Shown: positions 1 through 9,823, numbered from the stretch's first letter. The stretch is 64,000 nt of DNA from Methylobacillus methanolivorans (GCF_044751345.1 NZ_JBIWXY010000001.1:682001-746000), one strand, 5' to 3'. Notes: generated by a model from the letters alone, not told the origin. A program made the numbers and translations.

Positions 1-66
1 CAACAATACACTCGGGGAGATAAGCAATGACTGATTATGATGTAGGCTCTCTCCTACAGATAGAAA

Positions 67-96
67 CGCTCAGAGCCGCATTAGCGGCTCTGAGCG
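67..96 (-). terminator. Rho-independent terminator of the MscS-related gene
   Basis: A perfect 13-bp inverted repeat (67-79 with 84-96) around an ATTA loop lies 19 nt past the stop of the minus-strand gene ending at 116. Read on the minus strand the stem is followed by TTTCTA, a weak U-tract. The remaining sequence (1-66) holds only a small 6-bp hairpin at 41-58 and no gene that I can support. Confidence 0.65.
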
Positions 97-115
97 AGTT
101 TAAGGAAACTACACC

Positions 116-787
116 TTATTTGCGCTTGGATTGTATTTCTTCAATCAGGCGGGCAGCCCTTTCCTTGCCTCCCAGACCAAAGGCAATGGCCAGCGCCAGG
201 AAGATAGCACCAAAGACGATCACAAATAATGCAGTTAATAGCTGTGTGCCAATATCCAATTGCTCTAGGGCAACAAACAAGGCAAAAATCTGGATACCAT
301 ACTCTACGGTCGTGCTGATTTTGAGCGCACCGTCATATTTCATGCCGTGTAGCCACGCGAATACCAAGCGATTCACGAAGCGCGCCAACAAGGTACCAAA
401 AATCAACACTAGAATAGCAACAATAATCTTAGGCAGATAATTGGCTAAGTTGTTGAGCATATGGGCAACTTCGTTGAGGCCCAATGTATTGGCGCCCGTG
501 ATGACAAATAGCAGAATCACCAACCAATAGATCACTTGGCTGATTACGCCACTCAACGTCAGATCAAAATCACCGTGCTTGAGAAAGGCCTCAAGACCAG
601 AACGATCAGCAAACTTATCGAACTGAGCCAACTCAAGAATACGCTTGACACCCATACATGCCACCTTGGCACAGATCCAGCCGAATCCCAGGATAACAAT
701 CACGGCTAGCAATTTAGGAAAAAAATTAGCGACTTGGGTCCAGAACTCATTGAGGGATGTGAGAAAAATATCAATCTGCTGCTGCAT
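116..787 (-). CDS. Small MscS-related membrane protein (conserved TM-helix repeat family)
   Basis: A protein of about 223 residues with five hydrophobic segments: near residues 25-45, 80-100, 120-145, 165-185 and 190-210. The spacing and the final FGLGGKE motif resemble the conserved TM-helix repeat family related to MscS channels. It lacks the soluble beta and C-terminal domains of full MscS, so channel activity is an inference. An in-frame GTG at 793 would sit only 1 nt from the AAGGAG at 795-800. The ATG at 787 lies 7 nt from that site, so I start there. It is monocistronic, followed by a hairpin terminator. Its promoter should lie in the AT-rich gap up to about 975, but I could not place it. 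Confidence 0.75.
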   Translation of the reverse strand: MQQQIDIFLTSLNEFWTQVANFFPKLLAVIVILGFGWICAKVACMGVKRILELAQFDKFADRSGLEAFLKHGDFDLTLSGVISQVIYWLVILLFVITGANTLGLNEVAHMLNNLANYLPKIIVAILVLIFGTLLARFVNRLVFAWLHGMKYDGALKISTTVEYGIQIFALFVALEQLDIGTQLLTALFVIVFGAIFLALAIAFGLGGKERAARLIEEIQSKRK

Positions 788-978
788 ATACACACTCCTT
801 ATATATTTATTGATGACCTTGATTTATCAGGTCTTTTGAGCCGGGGCAATAAGCCCAGCGTGTCAGGATTGGAGAGGCATTTTCTCGTAAATGCAGATTG
901 TTCGCAAACAAATTAACCCTTAAAAGTTAATTTTTAACATTAAATATCATAATTAATTGATTGATTTTTAATTAAATT

Positions 979-1004
979 AAAAAACATCAGAAGATTTTTG
1001 ATGT
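979..1004 (-). terminator. Probable terminator after the TPR gene
   Basis: On the minus strand, ACATCA pairs with TGATGT (984-989 and 999-1004) across a 9-nt loop and is followed by a run of T (979-983). It lies 34 nt beyond the TPR gene stop. The stem is short and AT-rich, so confidence is moderate. It probably ends the smc-zipA-ligA-cysQ-TPR transcription unit. Confidence 0.45.
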
Positions 1005-1037
1005 GTTTTTGGAAGTAAATGCAAATAGTGCATTACT

Positions 1038-1940
1038 TTAATGCTGGGATAGTTTTTCTAATTGCAGATTTATTTCTGCACTTAGTTTTTCAGCACCAAT
1101 AGCCTCGGCAATCTCTAGTGCCTGCGCCAATGCTTCTTTCGCCTTGTTGGCTTGCTTAGCTGCAATAAAATTGAGCCCAAGATAGTAATAGCCTTTCGCT
1201 ACCCAGTAGCCATCTCCGGCACTTTTTGCTTTTTCTATGATTTTATTCAGGTTTTTCTCGGCATTATTGAAGTCCTTAGCACCGATATATAAATATCCAA
1301 GCTCCAAACCAGCATTGGCATAGCTATCAAAATCCCCATCACTTGCCTGCATCACTAATGCCTTGACTTGATATGCGATTGCATCGTCATAAAGCCCTTG
1401 CTTGGCTTTGAGTCGCGCCAAGTGTTCATTGGCATCCGCGCGCTCGTTATTGTTGCCTGCTAGTTTCAGTGCACTCTCATAATAGCCTTGTGCTTCTGAT
1501 AGCAGGGACTGTTGTACCAACGCCTCTCCTGATAGCAAGCTCGCAATCACCTGGAATTTTTGATTTTTTTCCTGCTGCGCCAATAACAGTGCTGCTTGAT
1601 AACTCGCTTGCGCTTCTGCATATTGGCCTAGCGCCTTATAAGCATTGCCTTTGAATAAATGGACTAACAGCCTGTCATTTGCTGTCACAGCGCTAGGTTC
1701 AGCTTTGCTAAAGCTATTCAGCGCTTCATTGGCCTTTCCCATACTGAGTGCTGCCCTGCCCTGGCATAGCAATAAATCTCGCTGCATAGGCTGTTGTGCT
1801 AATCCTTGCTCTGCTTGGGCCAACGCAGTCGCCGCATCGTTTTCATTAAGCGCTTGGAGGCAGGCTTCAGCAGGATTGTTCGCCGCATTCGCAGCATTAG
1901 CTGTCAACATGAATATGATAAGAGCTCTAAAAAGCGGCAT
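1038..1940 (-). CDS. Secreted tetratricopeptide-repeat protein
   Basis: 300 residues. An N-terminal signal peptide (residues 1 to about 19, ending in an ANAANA-type site) precedes an almost wholly alpha-helical body. The repeats show the TPR pattern, for example an A-x-x-x-Y-x-x-A-L-x-L unit near residues 105-135 and a GYYYLGL unit near 250. The protein is probably periplasmic and acts as a protein-interaction scaffold; I cannot name a partner. Its start lies 2 nt past the cysQ stop and has GGAG 6 nt upstream, so it is almost certainly the last gene of the ligA-cysQ operon. No lipobox cysteine is visible, so it is not an obvious lipoprotein. Confidence 0.75.
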   Translation of the reverse strand: MPLFRALIIFMLTANAANAANNPAEACLQALNENDAATALAQAEQGLAQQPMQRDLLLCQGRAALSMGKANEALNSFSKAEPSAVTANDRLLVHLFKGNAYKALGQYAEAQASYQAALLLAQQEKNQKFQVIASLLSGEALVQQSLLSEAQGYYESALKLAGNNNERADANEHLARLKAKQGLYDDAIAYQVKALVMQASDGDFDSYANAGLELGYLYIGAKDFNNAEKNLNKIIEKAKSAGDGYWVAKGYYYLGLNFIAAKQANKAKEALAQALEIAEAIGAEKLSAEINLQLEKLSQH

Positions 1941-1942
1941 TG

Positions 1943-2743
1943 TTACTCCAGATATTGATTCCAGTCATGGGCGGTACGTCCGCGGGCAAAAAACTCGGGG
2001 TTGAGGATGGTGTCTTTACGATTGTATTGCAGAGGAAGCCCATGACGATCCACTAATAGGCCGCCAGCACTTTCCAGAATGCATTGTGCTGCAGCGGTAT
2101 CCCATTCTGAAGTCAAACCAAGTCGCGGATATATATCTGCCTTACCTTCAGCTACTAAGCATATTTTTAATGAGCTTCCCATATTGATGATATGCGGCTC
2201 ACCATGCTGCACTGAGATATTGTGCAACATGGCCTGTATTTTTCTGCCTGGATGGGAGCGACTAGCCGCGACGGTAATGTTATCTAAACATAACTCGCGA
2301 GCATGAATACGCTCGACGGCATCGCCTATTTGCTGTTTGTAGGCCGATAGGCCATCGGCAAAATAATCCAGACCAAGTGCAGGCGCATGCACAACACCTA
2401 GAATGGGGCGGCCTTGATCTATCAGGGCAATATTGACGCTAAATTCACCGTTGCGCTTGACGAATTCGCGGGTGCCATCCAGAGGATCAACTAGCCAGTA
2501 TTGCTGCCATCGCTGACGCTCTGCGAAAGAGACAAGCTCGCACTCCTCTGAAATCAATGGCAACTCGGGTGTTAGATGTTGCAACCCTTCCTGGATGATG
2601 CGATGCGCTGCCAGGTCAGCCTCGGTCAAGGGTGATTGATCTGCTTTGTGCTGGACGGCAAAATCACCGTGATAGACCTGCATAATAGCTTCGCCAGCCT
2701 GGTGCGCCAGCTGTATCAATGCCGGAAGCAGGTCTGCCCTCAT
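1943..2743 (-). CDS. cysQ: 3'(2'),5'-bisphosphate nucleotidase CysQ
   Basis: 266 residues, the usual length for CysQ of the inositol-monophosphatase superfamily. The Mg-binding motifs are intact: SEE near residue 65, DPLDGTREF near 87-95, and WDTAAAQ near 216. CysQ removes the 3'-phosphate from 3'-phosphoadenosine 5'-phosphate (and PAPS), a toxic by-product of sulfate assimilation and of acyl-carrier-protein loading; pAp is also an inhibitor of oligoribonuclease. The ATG overlaps the ligA stop by 4 nt (ATGA), indicating translational coupling. A plain inositol phosphatase is less likely because the C-terminal region fits CysQ. Confidence 0.88.
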   Translation of the reverse strand: MRADLLPALIQLAHQAGEAIMQVYHGDFAVQHKADQSPLTEADLAAHRIIQEGLQHLTPELPLISEECELVSFAERQRWQQYWLVDPLDGTREFVKRNGEFSVNIALIDQGRPILGVVHAPALGLDYFADGLSAYKQQIGDAVERIHARELCLDNITVAASRSHPGRKIQAMLHNISVQHGEPHIINMGSSLKICLVAEGKADIYPRLGLTSEWDTAAAQCILESAGGLLVDRHGLPLQYNRKDTILNPEFFARGRTAHDWNQYLE

Positions 2744-4824
2744 TCAGCGAGCAGGCTAAGCAGCCCGGCTTCATCCAGAATGGTTAAGCCTAGCTCCTGT
2801 GCCTTGGTGAGCTTGCTCCCCGCTTCACTGCCCGCAACCACATAGCTGGTTTTCTTGGAAACGCTGCCGCTGACCTTGCCGCCCGCAGCTTCTATGCGTT
2901 CCTTGGCATCATCGCGTGACATGGTGGGAAGTGTGCCTGTCAGCACAAAAGTCTTCCCCTCTAACTGGCCAGAGCTCGCCGGTTGTCCTTCACTTTCTGG
3001 CCACCGTATGCCAGCCTCGACCAACTTGCTGATGACTTCACGGTTATGCGGTTCAGCAAAAAATTCGGCGATAGAGCGAGCCACCACAGGGCCGACATCC
3101 GGCACTTGTTGTAGCGCTTCTGCACTCGCTGCTTGCAATGCTTCCAGCTTGCCAAAATATCGTGCCAAATCCTTGGCTGTCGCCTCGCCTACATTGCGTA
3201 TGCCTAGTGCATAGATAAATCTGTTCAGCGTGGTTTGCTTGCTGTGCTGTAAAGCATCCAGAAGGTTTTGCGCGGACTTTTCAGCCATGCGATCAAGCCC
3301 GGAAAAGGTCTCAAGATCAAGATGATAGATATCCGCCAGCATTGCTACCAAGTGGCTATCTACCAACTGGTCTACCAGCTTTTCACCCAAGCCTTCAATA
3401 TCCATGGCACGGCGGGAAGCAAAATGAAGAATGGCCTGTTTGCGTTGTGCTGGGCAGAACAAGCCACCCGTACAGCGCACGGCTGCTTCATCCGGCAGGC
3501 GCACGGCATGCGAGCCACAGATTGGGCATGCATGCCCGATCGCGTCCAGCAGGATATAAGGCCGGGCATTAGCCGGGCGTCTCTCAGCCACCACAGAAAC
3601 TACCTCAGGGATAACATCCCCGGCACGCCGCACCACCACAGTATCCCCGATGCGGACGTCTTTTCGGTCGATTTCATCCTGATTATGCAAGGTGGCATTA
3701 GTGACCGTCACACCGCCAACAAACACAGGTTTGAGGCGCGCAACTGGGGTAATTGCCCCCGTGCGCCCTACCTGCACATCTATCTGCTCCAGTACCGTCA
3801 TTTCTTCCTGGGCAGGGAATTTATGCGCCACAGCCCAATTTGGTTCACGCGAGCGAAAGCCAAGCTCGCGCTGCAAATCGAGACGATTGACTTTGTAAAC
3901 CACCCCATCAATGTCGTAAGTCAATTGATCTCGCTTGGCAGCAATCGCCTGATGAAAAGCTGCCAGAGACTCTGGCCCCACACCCACAGTGCGCCCCTGG
4001 CATACTGGAAAGCCAAAATCCTTGAGGGCATCTAGCACCTGGGCATGAGTAGGAGGCACCTCCCAGCCCTTGGTTTCACCAAGGCCATAGGCAAAAAACG
4101 ATAACGGGCGCTGCGCGGCAAGTCGTGGATCAAGCTGACGTATGCTGCCTGCCGCGCCATTACGTGGATTCACCAGAGTGGCCTTGCCTTGTTCACGCTG
4201 ACTGGCATTGTAGCGCTCAAAATCAGGCCGGCTCATATACACTTCGCCCCGCACCTCAAGCACCTCGGGCGCAGCGCCATGTAGCTGCAACGGAATCTGG
4301 CGTATGGTGCGAATGTTATGCGTGACATCCTCACCCACCTCGCCATCACCTCGCGTCGCGGCTTGTATCAACTGTCCATGCTCATAGCGCAGACTGAGCG
4401 CTAGGCCATCAAACTTTAATTCGGCGGCATATTCAATCGCTGCATCTTCCGGCAACAATCCGAGCTTTTTACGCACACGGGCATCGAAATTGTGTGCGCC
4501 TTGAGGAGTAATGTCGGTTTCTGTTTCTATCGACAGCATGGGAATGCGATGCCTGACCGGCAATAGCCCGCTCATGGCAGCGCCACCCACTCTTTGCGTC
4601 GGTGAATCTGGCGTGATCAGCGCGGGATGTGCCTCTTCCAGAGCCTTAAGCTCGCGGAATACGCGGTCATATTCGCTATCGGGGACGCTAGGTGCATCCA
4701 GCACATAATATTCGTGATCATAGCGCCGGATGGTTGTACGTAAGGCAGCAGCCTGCTCAGCCACATTGGAGGTGGTAACTGCAGGCGTAGATTCCGGGAA
4801 TAAGCCGGCTTGGATATCCGACAT
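2740..4824 (-). CDS. ligA: NAD(+)-dependent DNA ligase LigA
   Basis: 694 residues, slightly longer than E. coli LigA. Domain order is: Ia NAD-binding domain with YYVLDAP and PDSEYD near residues 39-52; adenylation domain with the nucleophilic lysine K137 in KFDG; OB fold; four-cysteine zinc finger (CPIC near 428, then two further Cys); helix-hairpin-helix repeats around 480-600; and a BRCT domain from about 615 (FVLTGTLP). It seals nicks between Okazaki fragments and in repair. It follows zipA by 2 nt and overlaps cysQ by 4 nt, as part of the conserved smc-zipA-ligA order. Confidence 0.98.
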   Translation of the reverse strand: MSDIQAGLFPESTPAVTTSNVAEQAAALRTTIRRYDHEYYVLDAPSVPDSEYDRVFRELKALEEAHPALITPDSPTQRVGGAAMSGLLPVRHRIPMLSIETETDITPQGAHNFDARVRKKLGLLPEDAAIEYAAELKFDGLALSLRYEHGQLIQAATRGDGEVGEDVTHNIRTIRQIPLQLHGAAPEVLEVRGEVYMSRPDFERYNASQREQGKATLVNPRNGAAGSIRQLDPRLAAQRPLSFFAYGLGETKGWEVPPTHAQVLDALKDFGFPVCQGRTVGVGPESLAAFHQAIAAKRDQLTYDIDGVVYKVNRLDLQRELGFRSREPNWAVAHKFPAQEEMTVLEQIDVQVGRTGAITPVARLKPVFVGGVTVTNATLHNQDEIDRKDVRIGDTVVVRRAGDVIPEVVSVVAERRPANARPYILLDAIGHACPICGSHAVRLPDEAAVRCTGGLFCPAQRKQAILHFASRRAMDIEGLGEKLVDQLVDSHLVAMLADIYHLDLETFSGLDRMAEKSAQNLLDALQHSKQTTLNRFIYALGIRNVGEATAKDLARYFGKLEALQAASAEALQQVPDVGPVVARSIAEFFAEPHNREVISKLVEAGIRWPESEGQPASSGQLEGKTFVLTGTLPTMSRDDAKERIEAAGGKVSGSVSKKTSYVVAGSEAGSKLTKAQELGLTILDEAGLLSLLAE

Positions 4825-4826
4825 AT

Positions 4827-6194
4827 TCAGGAGAACAAGCGCAAGGCATAAACCTGGCCAGGAACAATGCCGTGCGCAATCATCTTGTCATGAATCAGCT
4901 TGATTTGATGACGGATATTATCGATCTGTGCATCGCTCAACTGGCGCTGTTTATCGTCCACAAGGTGGGCACCCAAGCTATGCTCCATCTGCCGTGCCAG
5001 CAATACCATGTGGTTATACGCCTCGGTGTAATTCTGCACGCGGGGAATATCCAGCTGGAAGGTCAGGCCGCGAATCACTGAGGTGCGCAGCATGTCGACA
5101 CTGAAAGGCAGGTTGTCATGGTTAACTACAGAGAACAATACCTGCGGATTGCCATTCCCATCTTCAGCCATGTAGTGGTAAACCCCATCTTCACCCAAGA
5201 TCAAGCCTCCCGCCTCTGCCAGGCCGCGGAACTTGGTGCCTGTGAACGGGCCGCTAGCTCCCTGTGTGAGATGAAATCCGACCATCTGGTCTACTTCGAT
5301 ACAGAACTGATCCAGCTCGGTTGCCTGCTGCACGGGGTTGTCGGTATTCAACCATTCAATAGAGGCGTCCAATGATTTAGCTAACTCTTCGACCGCAAGG
5401 TGGAAGCGTGACAATGTGCCGGTCGAGACTGCACCTGAACGGTCCGCAAGCTGCAGGCTACAAATCGCTGCGGTGAAATGGGCAGACTCTTGTTCCCTAG
5501 TCAGCAAGTGCCAGCGCTGATCACCACCTAGTCCGTAAGCATAAACAGGCTTATCAATATCGGTTATCGACAGCAAGAACTGACGCAGTGCTTGGCCACT
5601 GGCTGATGCGGGCAAGGATAGTACGCCGACAAAATCAATCTCGGGGTTTACTTCAGGCGGGATAGTAAGCACAGGCTGAGCAATTGCGGGAGAGGCTGCC
5701 ACAGGTGCTGGCTCTATATCCAATTGCTCTTCGGGCTGATGAGCCTCTATGTCTTCTTCCCAAGGAGGTAGTTCCGTGGTTACCGCAATGTGCTCTTCCT
5801 CAACCCATGTATCTTGTTCCAGCTCAATATCGCTAACAGGAGTATCGACAGCTGCTACCGTTGGCTCACTTACATCTTCCGATGTAAATGATGTCTCATT
5901 TTCTATGGGGTGATCGGCTACAGGGTCATATTCACTCTCGGCCTCATCCAGTTGCTTGGGCTCGACATGTTCGGGTAAATCATCTTCATCATCCCTCACA
6001 GCATGCGGGTCTATCTGAAACTCTTCATTCCGCCGGATGGCATGTGCTTCTTCCATTAGTGCATCATATTGAGGCTCATCAAAGCGTTTGAAGGTTTCCT
6101 TCCTGAACTTGCGTTCCTGCCACCAGTTAAATGCCAGCACAGCGCCAATAATTAATGCGCCCAGTCCCAGTAAGGCCCAATGTAGATCAGTCAT
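4827..6194 (-). CDS. zipA: Cell division protein ZipA
   Basis: 455 residues, longer than E. coli ZipA (about 330) because of an extended acidic linker. One membrane helix (about residues 5-22) is followed by a basic patch, a Glu/Asp/Pro-rich linker (about 45-185), and the C-terminal FtsZ-binding ZipA domain from about 190 to the end (begins near DFVGVLSLP). ZipA anchors FtsZ polymers to the inner membrane. Sequence similarity to enteric ZipA is low in the linker, but topology, domain layout and position between smc and ligA support the call. The ATG at 6194 is the only sensible start before the membrane helix. Confidence 0.85.
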   Translation of the reverse strand: MTDLHWALLGLGALIIGAVLAFNWWQERKFRKETFKRFDEPQYDALMEEAHAIRRNEEFQIDPHAVRDDEDDLPEHVEPKQLDEAESEYDPVADHPIENETSFTSEDVSEPTVAAVDTPVSDIELEQDTWVEEEHIAVTTELPPWEEDIEAHQPEEQLDIEPAPVAASPAIAQPVLTIPPEVNPEIDFVGVLSLPASASGQALRQFLLSITDIDKPVYAYGLGGDQRWHLLTREQESAHFTAAICSLQLADRSGAVSTGTLSRFHLAVEELAKSLDASIEWLNTDNPVQQATELDQFCIEVDQMVGFHLTQGASGPFTGTKFRGLAEAGGLILGEDGVYHYMAEDGNGNPQVLFSVVNHDNLPFSVDMLRTSVIRGLTFQLDIPRVQNYTEAYNHMVLLARQMEHSLGAHLVDDKQRQLSDAQIDNIRHQIKLIHDKMIAHGIVPGQVYALRLFS

Positions 6195-6293
6195 TATTTT
6201 AATACTCCAAGCTTCTTGATCTGATAAATGATCCTGGTTTATTCAAGAGTGTTGCCAGTGCGCTATGCGTAAGCGCCAAGGGCGAATCCTGCT

Positions 6294-9200
6294 TTATGCC
6301 GCTTCATGCATCTGTAATGCAGCCGCAATATCCACCTCCACAATACGGGAGACGCCGGATTCCTGCATGGTGACTCCAATGAGCTGCTGAGCCATTTCCA
6401 TGGTTATTTTATTATGGCTGACAAATAAAAATTGTGTGCGCTCCGACATTTTTTTCACCAAGGCGCAAAAACGCTCGGTATTGCTATCGTCCAATGGCGC
6501 ATCAACCTCGTCCATCAGGCAGAACGGAGCCGGATTGAGGCGAAACAAGGCAAACACCAGTGCCAAGGCCGTCAGCGCCTTCTCGCCGCCGGATAGCAGG
6601 TGGATGGTGCTATTCTTCTTGCCTGGCGGCTGCGCAAACACCTGCATGCCGGTATCGAGGATTTCATCGCCCAGCATTTCCAGCTTAGCCTGCCCTCCTC
6701 CAAATAATTCCGCAAACAATTCGGCAAAGTTGCGGTTGGCCTCGTCATAGGTGTGCTGCAGGCGGCTGCGCGTCTCGCGGTCTATGCGCCGTATCGCGTC
6801 TTCGAGCGTGGCGACGGCCTGCTCCAGGTCTGCCGACTGGCTATCCAGGTATTGCTTGCGCTCGCGCTCGCTTTCCAATTCCTGCAATGCGGCGAGGTTC
6901 ACCGGCCCGAGACCCTCGATTTCCGCCCCCAATGCCGTAATCCTGCGTTCCAGGTCGCCGGTTTTTGTATTGACGGTCAGCCCCTGGACCAGCGCGCCTT
7001 CCTCCAGCCCGCATTCCTGCAGGTTCTGCTGGCATTGCTCAAAGTGCAGTCGCGCCTGCTGCTCATTGAGCCGCGACTGCTCCAGCTTGTCGCGCAGGGG
7101 ATGCAGGCCCTGCTCGTATTGCATACGGTTGCGTTCTTGCTGCTGCAATGCATTGTCAGCCTCTGCCAACGCATCGCGTGCGGCAGCCAATGCAGTCTCT
7201 TGCTGCTGCTTGCGGACGATCGCGACTTCAAGGTTGGCCTTGAGGTTTTCCATTGCCGCCGCCTCGAGCAGCGCCTGCGCTTCTTGGCGGCGGATGACGA
7301 GGTTTTGCTGCTCTTCCTGGATCGCAATCAACCTGCTCTGGCTATCCGCGATGCTGGTCGCCAGCAGCTTGTGGTTGAAGTTTTTTTCCTGTGCGGCACG
7401 CTCGGCTTTTTGCCAGGCAACCCGCACTGCATTCAACTCGTTTTCAGCGGCATGGCGCTTGGCCTGGGTTTCCTGACGTTCGGATTGCAACTGGGCTAGG
7501 GATGTCTGCAACTGGCCGAGCTTTTGCTGCTGTTGCTGGCAGCCCTGCTGCAATGCTTCGTGTTGCTTGCCAAGAGCGGCAATATCTTTCTCCAGGCCTT
7601 GGCGGCGCTGAGCAATATGCTGCCTTTCCTGTGTGAGCTGCTGGATCTGCAAGCTGCGCTGGTGTTGCGCCTGTGTCGTGCCGCGTAATTGCTGCTGCAA
7701 TTGCTGTTGCTGCTGGCGCAACTCCTGCTGCTTGAGTTCTGCCTGCTGCAAGGCATGCTTGGCATCATGGAGCGTCTGCTGCATTTGCGGCAGGCCCGCA
7801 TCCAGCATATCCAGTTCGCGCTGGCGTTCCAGCACGCCGTGCAATTCCGAGTTCTGCGCATGCAGGCTGATGCTATGGCGGTCGTAGATGTCGCCCGCCG
7901 CAGTGACCACGCTCTGCCCGTTTTCCAATGACAAGCGCAGCTTTTCTGCTTCGTCCGCCGTTTGCGCGACCAAGACGTTGCCCAGCCAGTTTTCCAGCAG
8001 CCCCTGCAATCCCGGCTCCAGCACCTCTACCATGGCGCTCAATTGCTGCGCATGGGTGGGAGCCGACGCTGGTTTGCCTTGAAGGGCGATCACCAGCGCT
8101 GCGGGAGGGCGATCTGCCACAACACGTGCCATATCCTGCTCCGGCAGGCCGACAATCGTATTGAGGCGGGCGCCAAGCACTGCCTCGACTGCGGTTTCCC
8201 ACCCCGGGGTGATCCTGATCTTTTGCCAGAGGCGCTCGCTGTCATGCAGGCCATGCGCGCGCAGCCACCCTTCCAATTGTCCCTGTTTGCCCAGGCCTGC
8301 CTGTATCTTGCGCAGGGAGGCAGCCTCGGCTTCTGCCTGTGCCAGCCGGCGTTCATGTTGCAGCAGTTGATCGCGCAAGGCGCGGACCTGCTCGGCCTGT
8401 TGCTGCTCATGCTCCCGCAGTTGCTGCAAGTCGTGTTCAAACCCGGCTTGCTGGTCGGCCGCTTCCTTGAACTCGGCTTCCAGCTCATGCAGCTTAGCCT
8501 CATCCGGCATATTCAGATTGCTCGCCTCCTGTCGCATGAGCTGCAGGCGCAACTTGGCATCCTCCAGGTTGCGCTCGGCATGCTTTAGGTTGGTCTCCTC
8601 CAGGCGTATGGCCTGCTCCGCCTCATGCAACGCCCGTTGCGCGGCGGAGTGAATATGCAGCGCGGCCTGAAAGGCGCGCTCCATTTCCGGCAATTTCTGC
8701 TTCAATGCCTGCAGTTGCTCGCCAGCCTCGGTCTCTTCGGTGCTGGCTACTTGCTGCTGGTCGTGCAGTGCCTGCAGCTTGGTACTGAATTCCTCGTGCT
8801 GCTGGTCAAGTTTATGTGATTGGGACTCTATCTGTTGTAGTTGCGCCTGCAGGCGCGAGCGCGCCTCCTGCGTGTGGCGCAACTGCTGTTCCTGGTTTGA
8901 GACTTCCGCGTTGGCTTCGTAATAAGCCGCCTGTGCTGTTTGTAATTGCGCCGAGGCTGCCTGATGTTGCTGGCGCAAGCTTTCAAGGCCACTCTCCGAT
9001 TGCCTGAGGGCTGCCATCTGTGCTTCAAGCTCAACACCAAGCCGCTGCATTGTGGCTTGTGACTTCTCCCATTGGTTGCCGGCATCGCGTTTTTTTAACA
9101 GCCAGAGCTGCCCTTGCGCCAGTTGCAAGTTGTTTTGCAGGCCCTGGTATTGCAAGGTCACCGCAGCCTGTGCTTCCAGGCGCATGATCTGCTTATCCAT

Positions 9201-9800
9201 TTCCTGGCGGACATCCTCTACCCGCACTAGGTTATCGCGCGTGTCTCGCAGGCGGTTCTCAGTCTCGCGGCGACGCTCCTTATACTTAGAGATGCCCGCA
9301 GCCTCCTCGAGGAACACGCGCATTTCCTCAGGCCTGGCCTCGACTATTCTGGAAATCGTATTCTGGCCAATGATGGCATAGGCACGACCACCCAATCCTG
9401 TACCCAAGAACAGGTCGGCCACGTCGCGGCGACGTACCGCTGTATTGTTGATAAAGTAACTGGAACCTTTTTCGCGTTCGATCACACGCTTGACGGAGAT
9501 TTCGGCATATTGCGACCACTCCCCTGCCGCGCCGCCCAGGCTGTTATCAAAAATAAGCTCCACGCTGGCGCGGGAAGCCAGCTTGCGGTTACCGGAGCCG
9601 TTGAAGATGACATCCGCCATGGATTCGCTGCGCATTTCCTTCGCACTGGACTCGCCGAGCACCCAGCGTATGGACTCCATGACGTTGGACTTGCCACAAC
9701 CATTAGGCCCCACTACGCCTACGCGTTGGCCATGGATGTGCAATGTAGTGGGATCGACGAAGGATTTAAAACCAGCGAGCTTTAGATGAGTCAGGCGCAA
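6294..9800 (-). CDS. smc: Chromosome segregation ATPase Smc
   Basis: 1168 residues. The N-terminal head carries Walker A GPNGCGKS near residues 32-39. Two long Gln/Glu/Ala-rich coiled coils flank a hinge at about residues 500-640. The C-terminal head carries the ABC signature LSGGEK and the Walker B block ending LMDEVDAPLD. It forms the condensin-like ring that organises and segregates the chromosome, normally with ScpA and ScpB (not in this window). The start codon is TTG at 9800. The canonical Smc N-terminus MRLTHLKLAGFKSF begins exactly there and no upstream start exists in frame, so the rare start is well supported. No clear Shine-Dalgarno site is seen. Confidence 0.97.
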   Translation of the reverse strand: MRLTHLKLAGFKSFVDPTTLHIHGQRVGVVGPNGCGKSNVMESIRWVLGESSAKEMRSESMADVIFNGSGNRKLASRASVELIFDNSLGGAAGEWSQYAEISVKRVIEREKGSSYFINNTAVRRRDVADLFLGTGLGGRAYAIIGQNTISRIVEARPEEMRVFLEEAAGISKYKERRRETENRLRDTRDNLVRVEDVRQEMDKQIMRLEAQAAVTLQYQGLQNNLQLAQGQLWLLKKRDAGNQWEKSQATMQRLGVELEAQMAALRQSESGLESLRQQHQAASAQLQTAQAAYYEANAEVSNQEQQLRHTQEARSRLQAQLQQIESQSHKLDQQHEEFSTKLQALHDQQQVASTEETEAGEQLQALKQKLPEMERAFQAALHIHSAAQRALHEAEQAIRLEETNLKHAERNLEDAKLRLQLMRQEASNLNMPDEAKLHELEAEFKEAADQQAGFEHDLQQLREHEQQQAEQVRALRDQLLQHERRLAQAEAEAASLRKIQAGLGKQGQLEGWLRAHGLHDSERLWQKIRITPGWETAVEAVLGARLNTIVGLPEQDMARVVADRPPAALVIALQGKPASAPTHAQQLSAMVEVLEPGLQGLLENWLGNVLVAQTADEAEKLRLSLENGQSVVTAAGDIYDRHSISLHAQNSELHGVLERQRELDMLDAGLPQMQQTLHDAKHALQQAELKQQELRQQQQQLQQQLRGTTQAQHQRSLQIQQLTQERQHIAQRRQGLEKDIAALGKQHEALQQGCQQQQQKLGQLQTSLAQLQSERQETQAKRHAAENELNAVRVAWQKAERAAQEKNFNHKLLATSIADSQSRLIAIQEEQQNLVIRRQEAQALLEAAAMENLKANLEVAIVRKQQQETALAAARDALAEADNALQQQERNRMQYEQGLHPLRDKLEQSRLNEQQARLHFEQCQQNLQECGLEEGALVQGLTVNTKTGDLERRITALGAEIEGLGPVNLAALQELESERERKQYLDSQSADLEQAVATLEDAIRRIDRETRSRLQHTYDEANRNFAELFAELFGGGQAKLEMLGDEILDTGMQVFAQPPGKKNSTIHLLSGGEKALTALALVFALFRLNPAPFCLMDEVDAPLDDSNTERFCALVKKMSERTQFLFVSHNKITMEMAQQLIGVTMQESGVSRIVEVDIAAALQMHEAA

Positions 9801-9817
9801 TTGATGAAGGTCTTGGC

Positions 9818-9823
9818 TATAAT
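9818..9823 (+). promoter_or_regulatory. Candidate -10 box for queF
   Basis: A perfect TATAAT lies 38 nt upstream of the queF ATG in the 61-nt divergent gap between smc and queF. I see no good -35 hexamer at the right distance (GCGCAA at 17-bp spacing), so strength is uncertain. Its position overlaps whatever drives smc in the opposite direction. Confidence 0.35.

Noticed and set aside
27..440. A 137-codon plus-strand frame at the left edge
   Set aside because: It runs through the terminator hairpin and antisense to the MscS-related gene.
3268..4035. A 255-codon open frame on the plus strand
   Set aside because: Antisense to ligA with atypical composition; a reading-frame shadow.
6753..7499. 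A 248-codon open frame on the plus strand
   Set aside because: It lies antisense inside smc, is Leu/Gln-rich from the mirrored coiled coil, and has no ribosome site or known motif.
7500..7760. CAG/CTG-rich repeat-like stretch
   Set aside because: This is codon repetition for Gln in the Smc coiled coil, not a tandem repeat or CRISPR.
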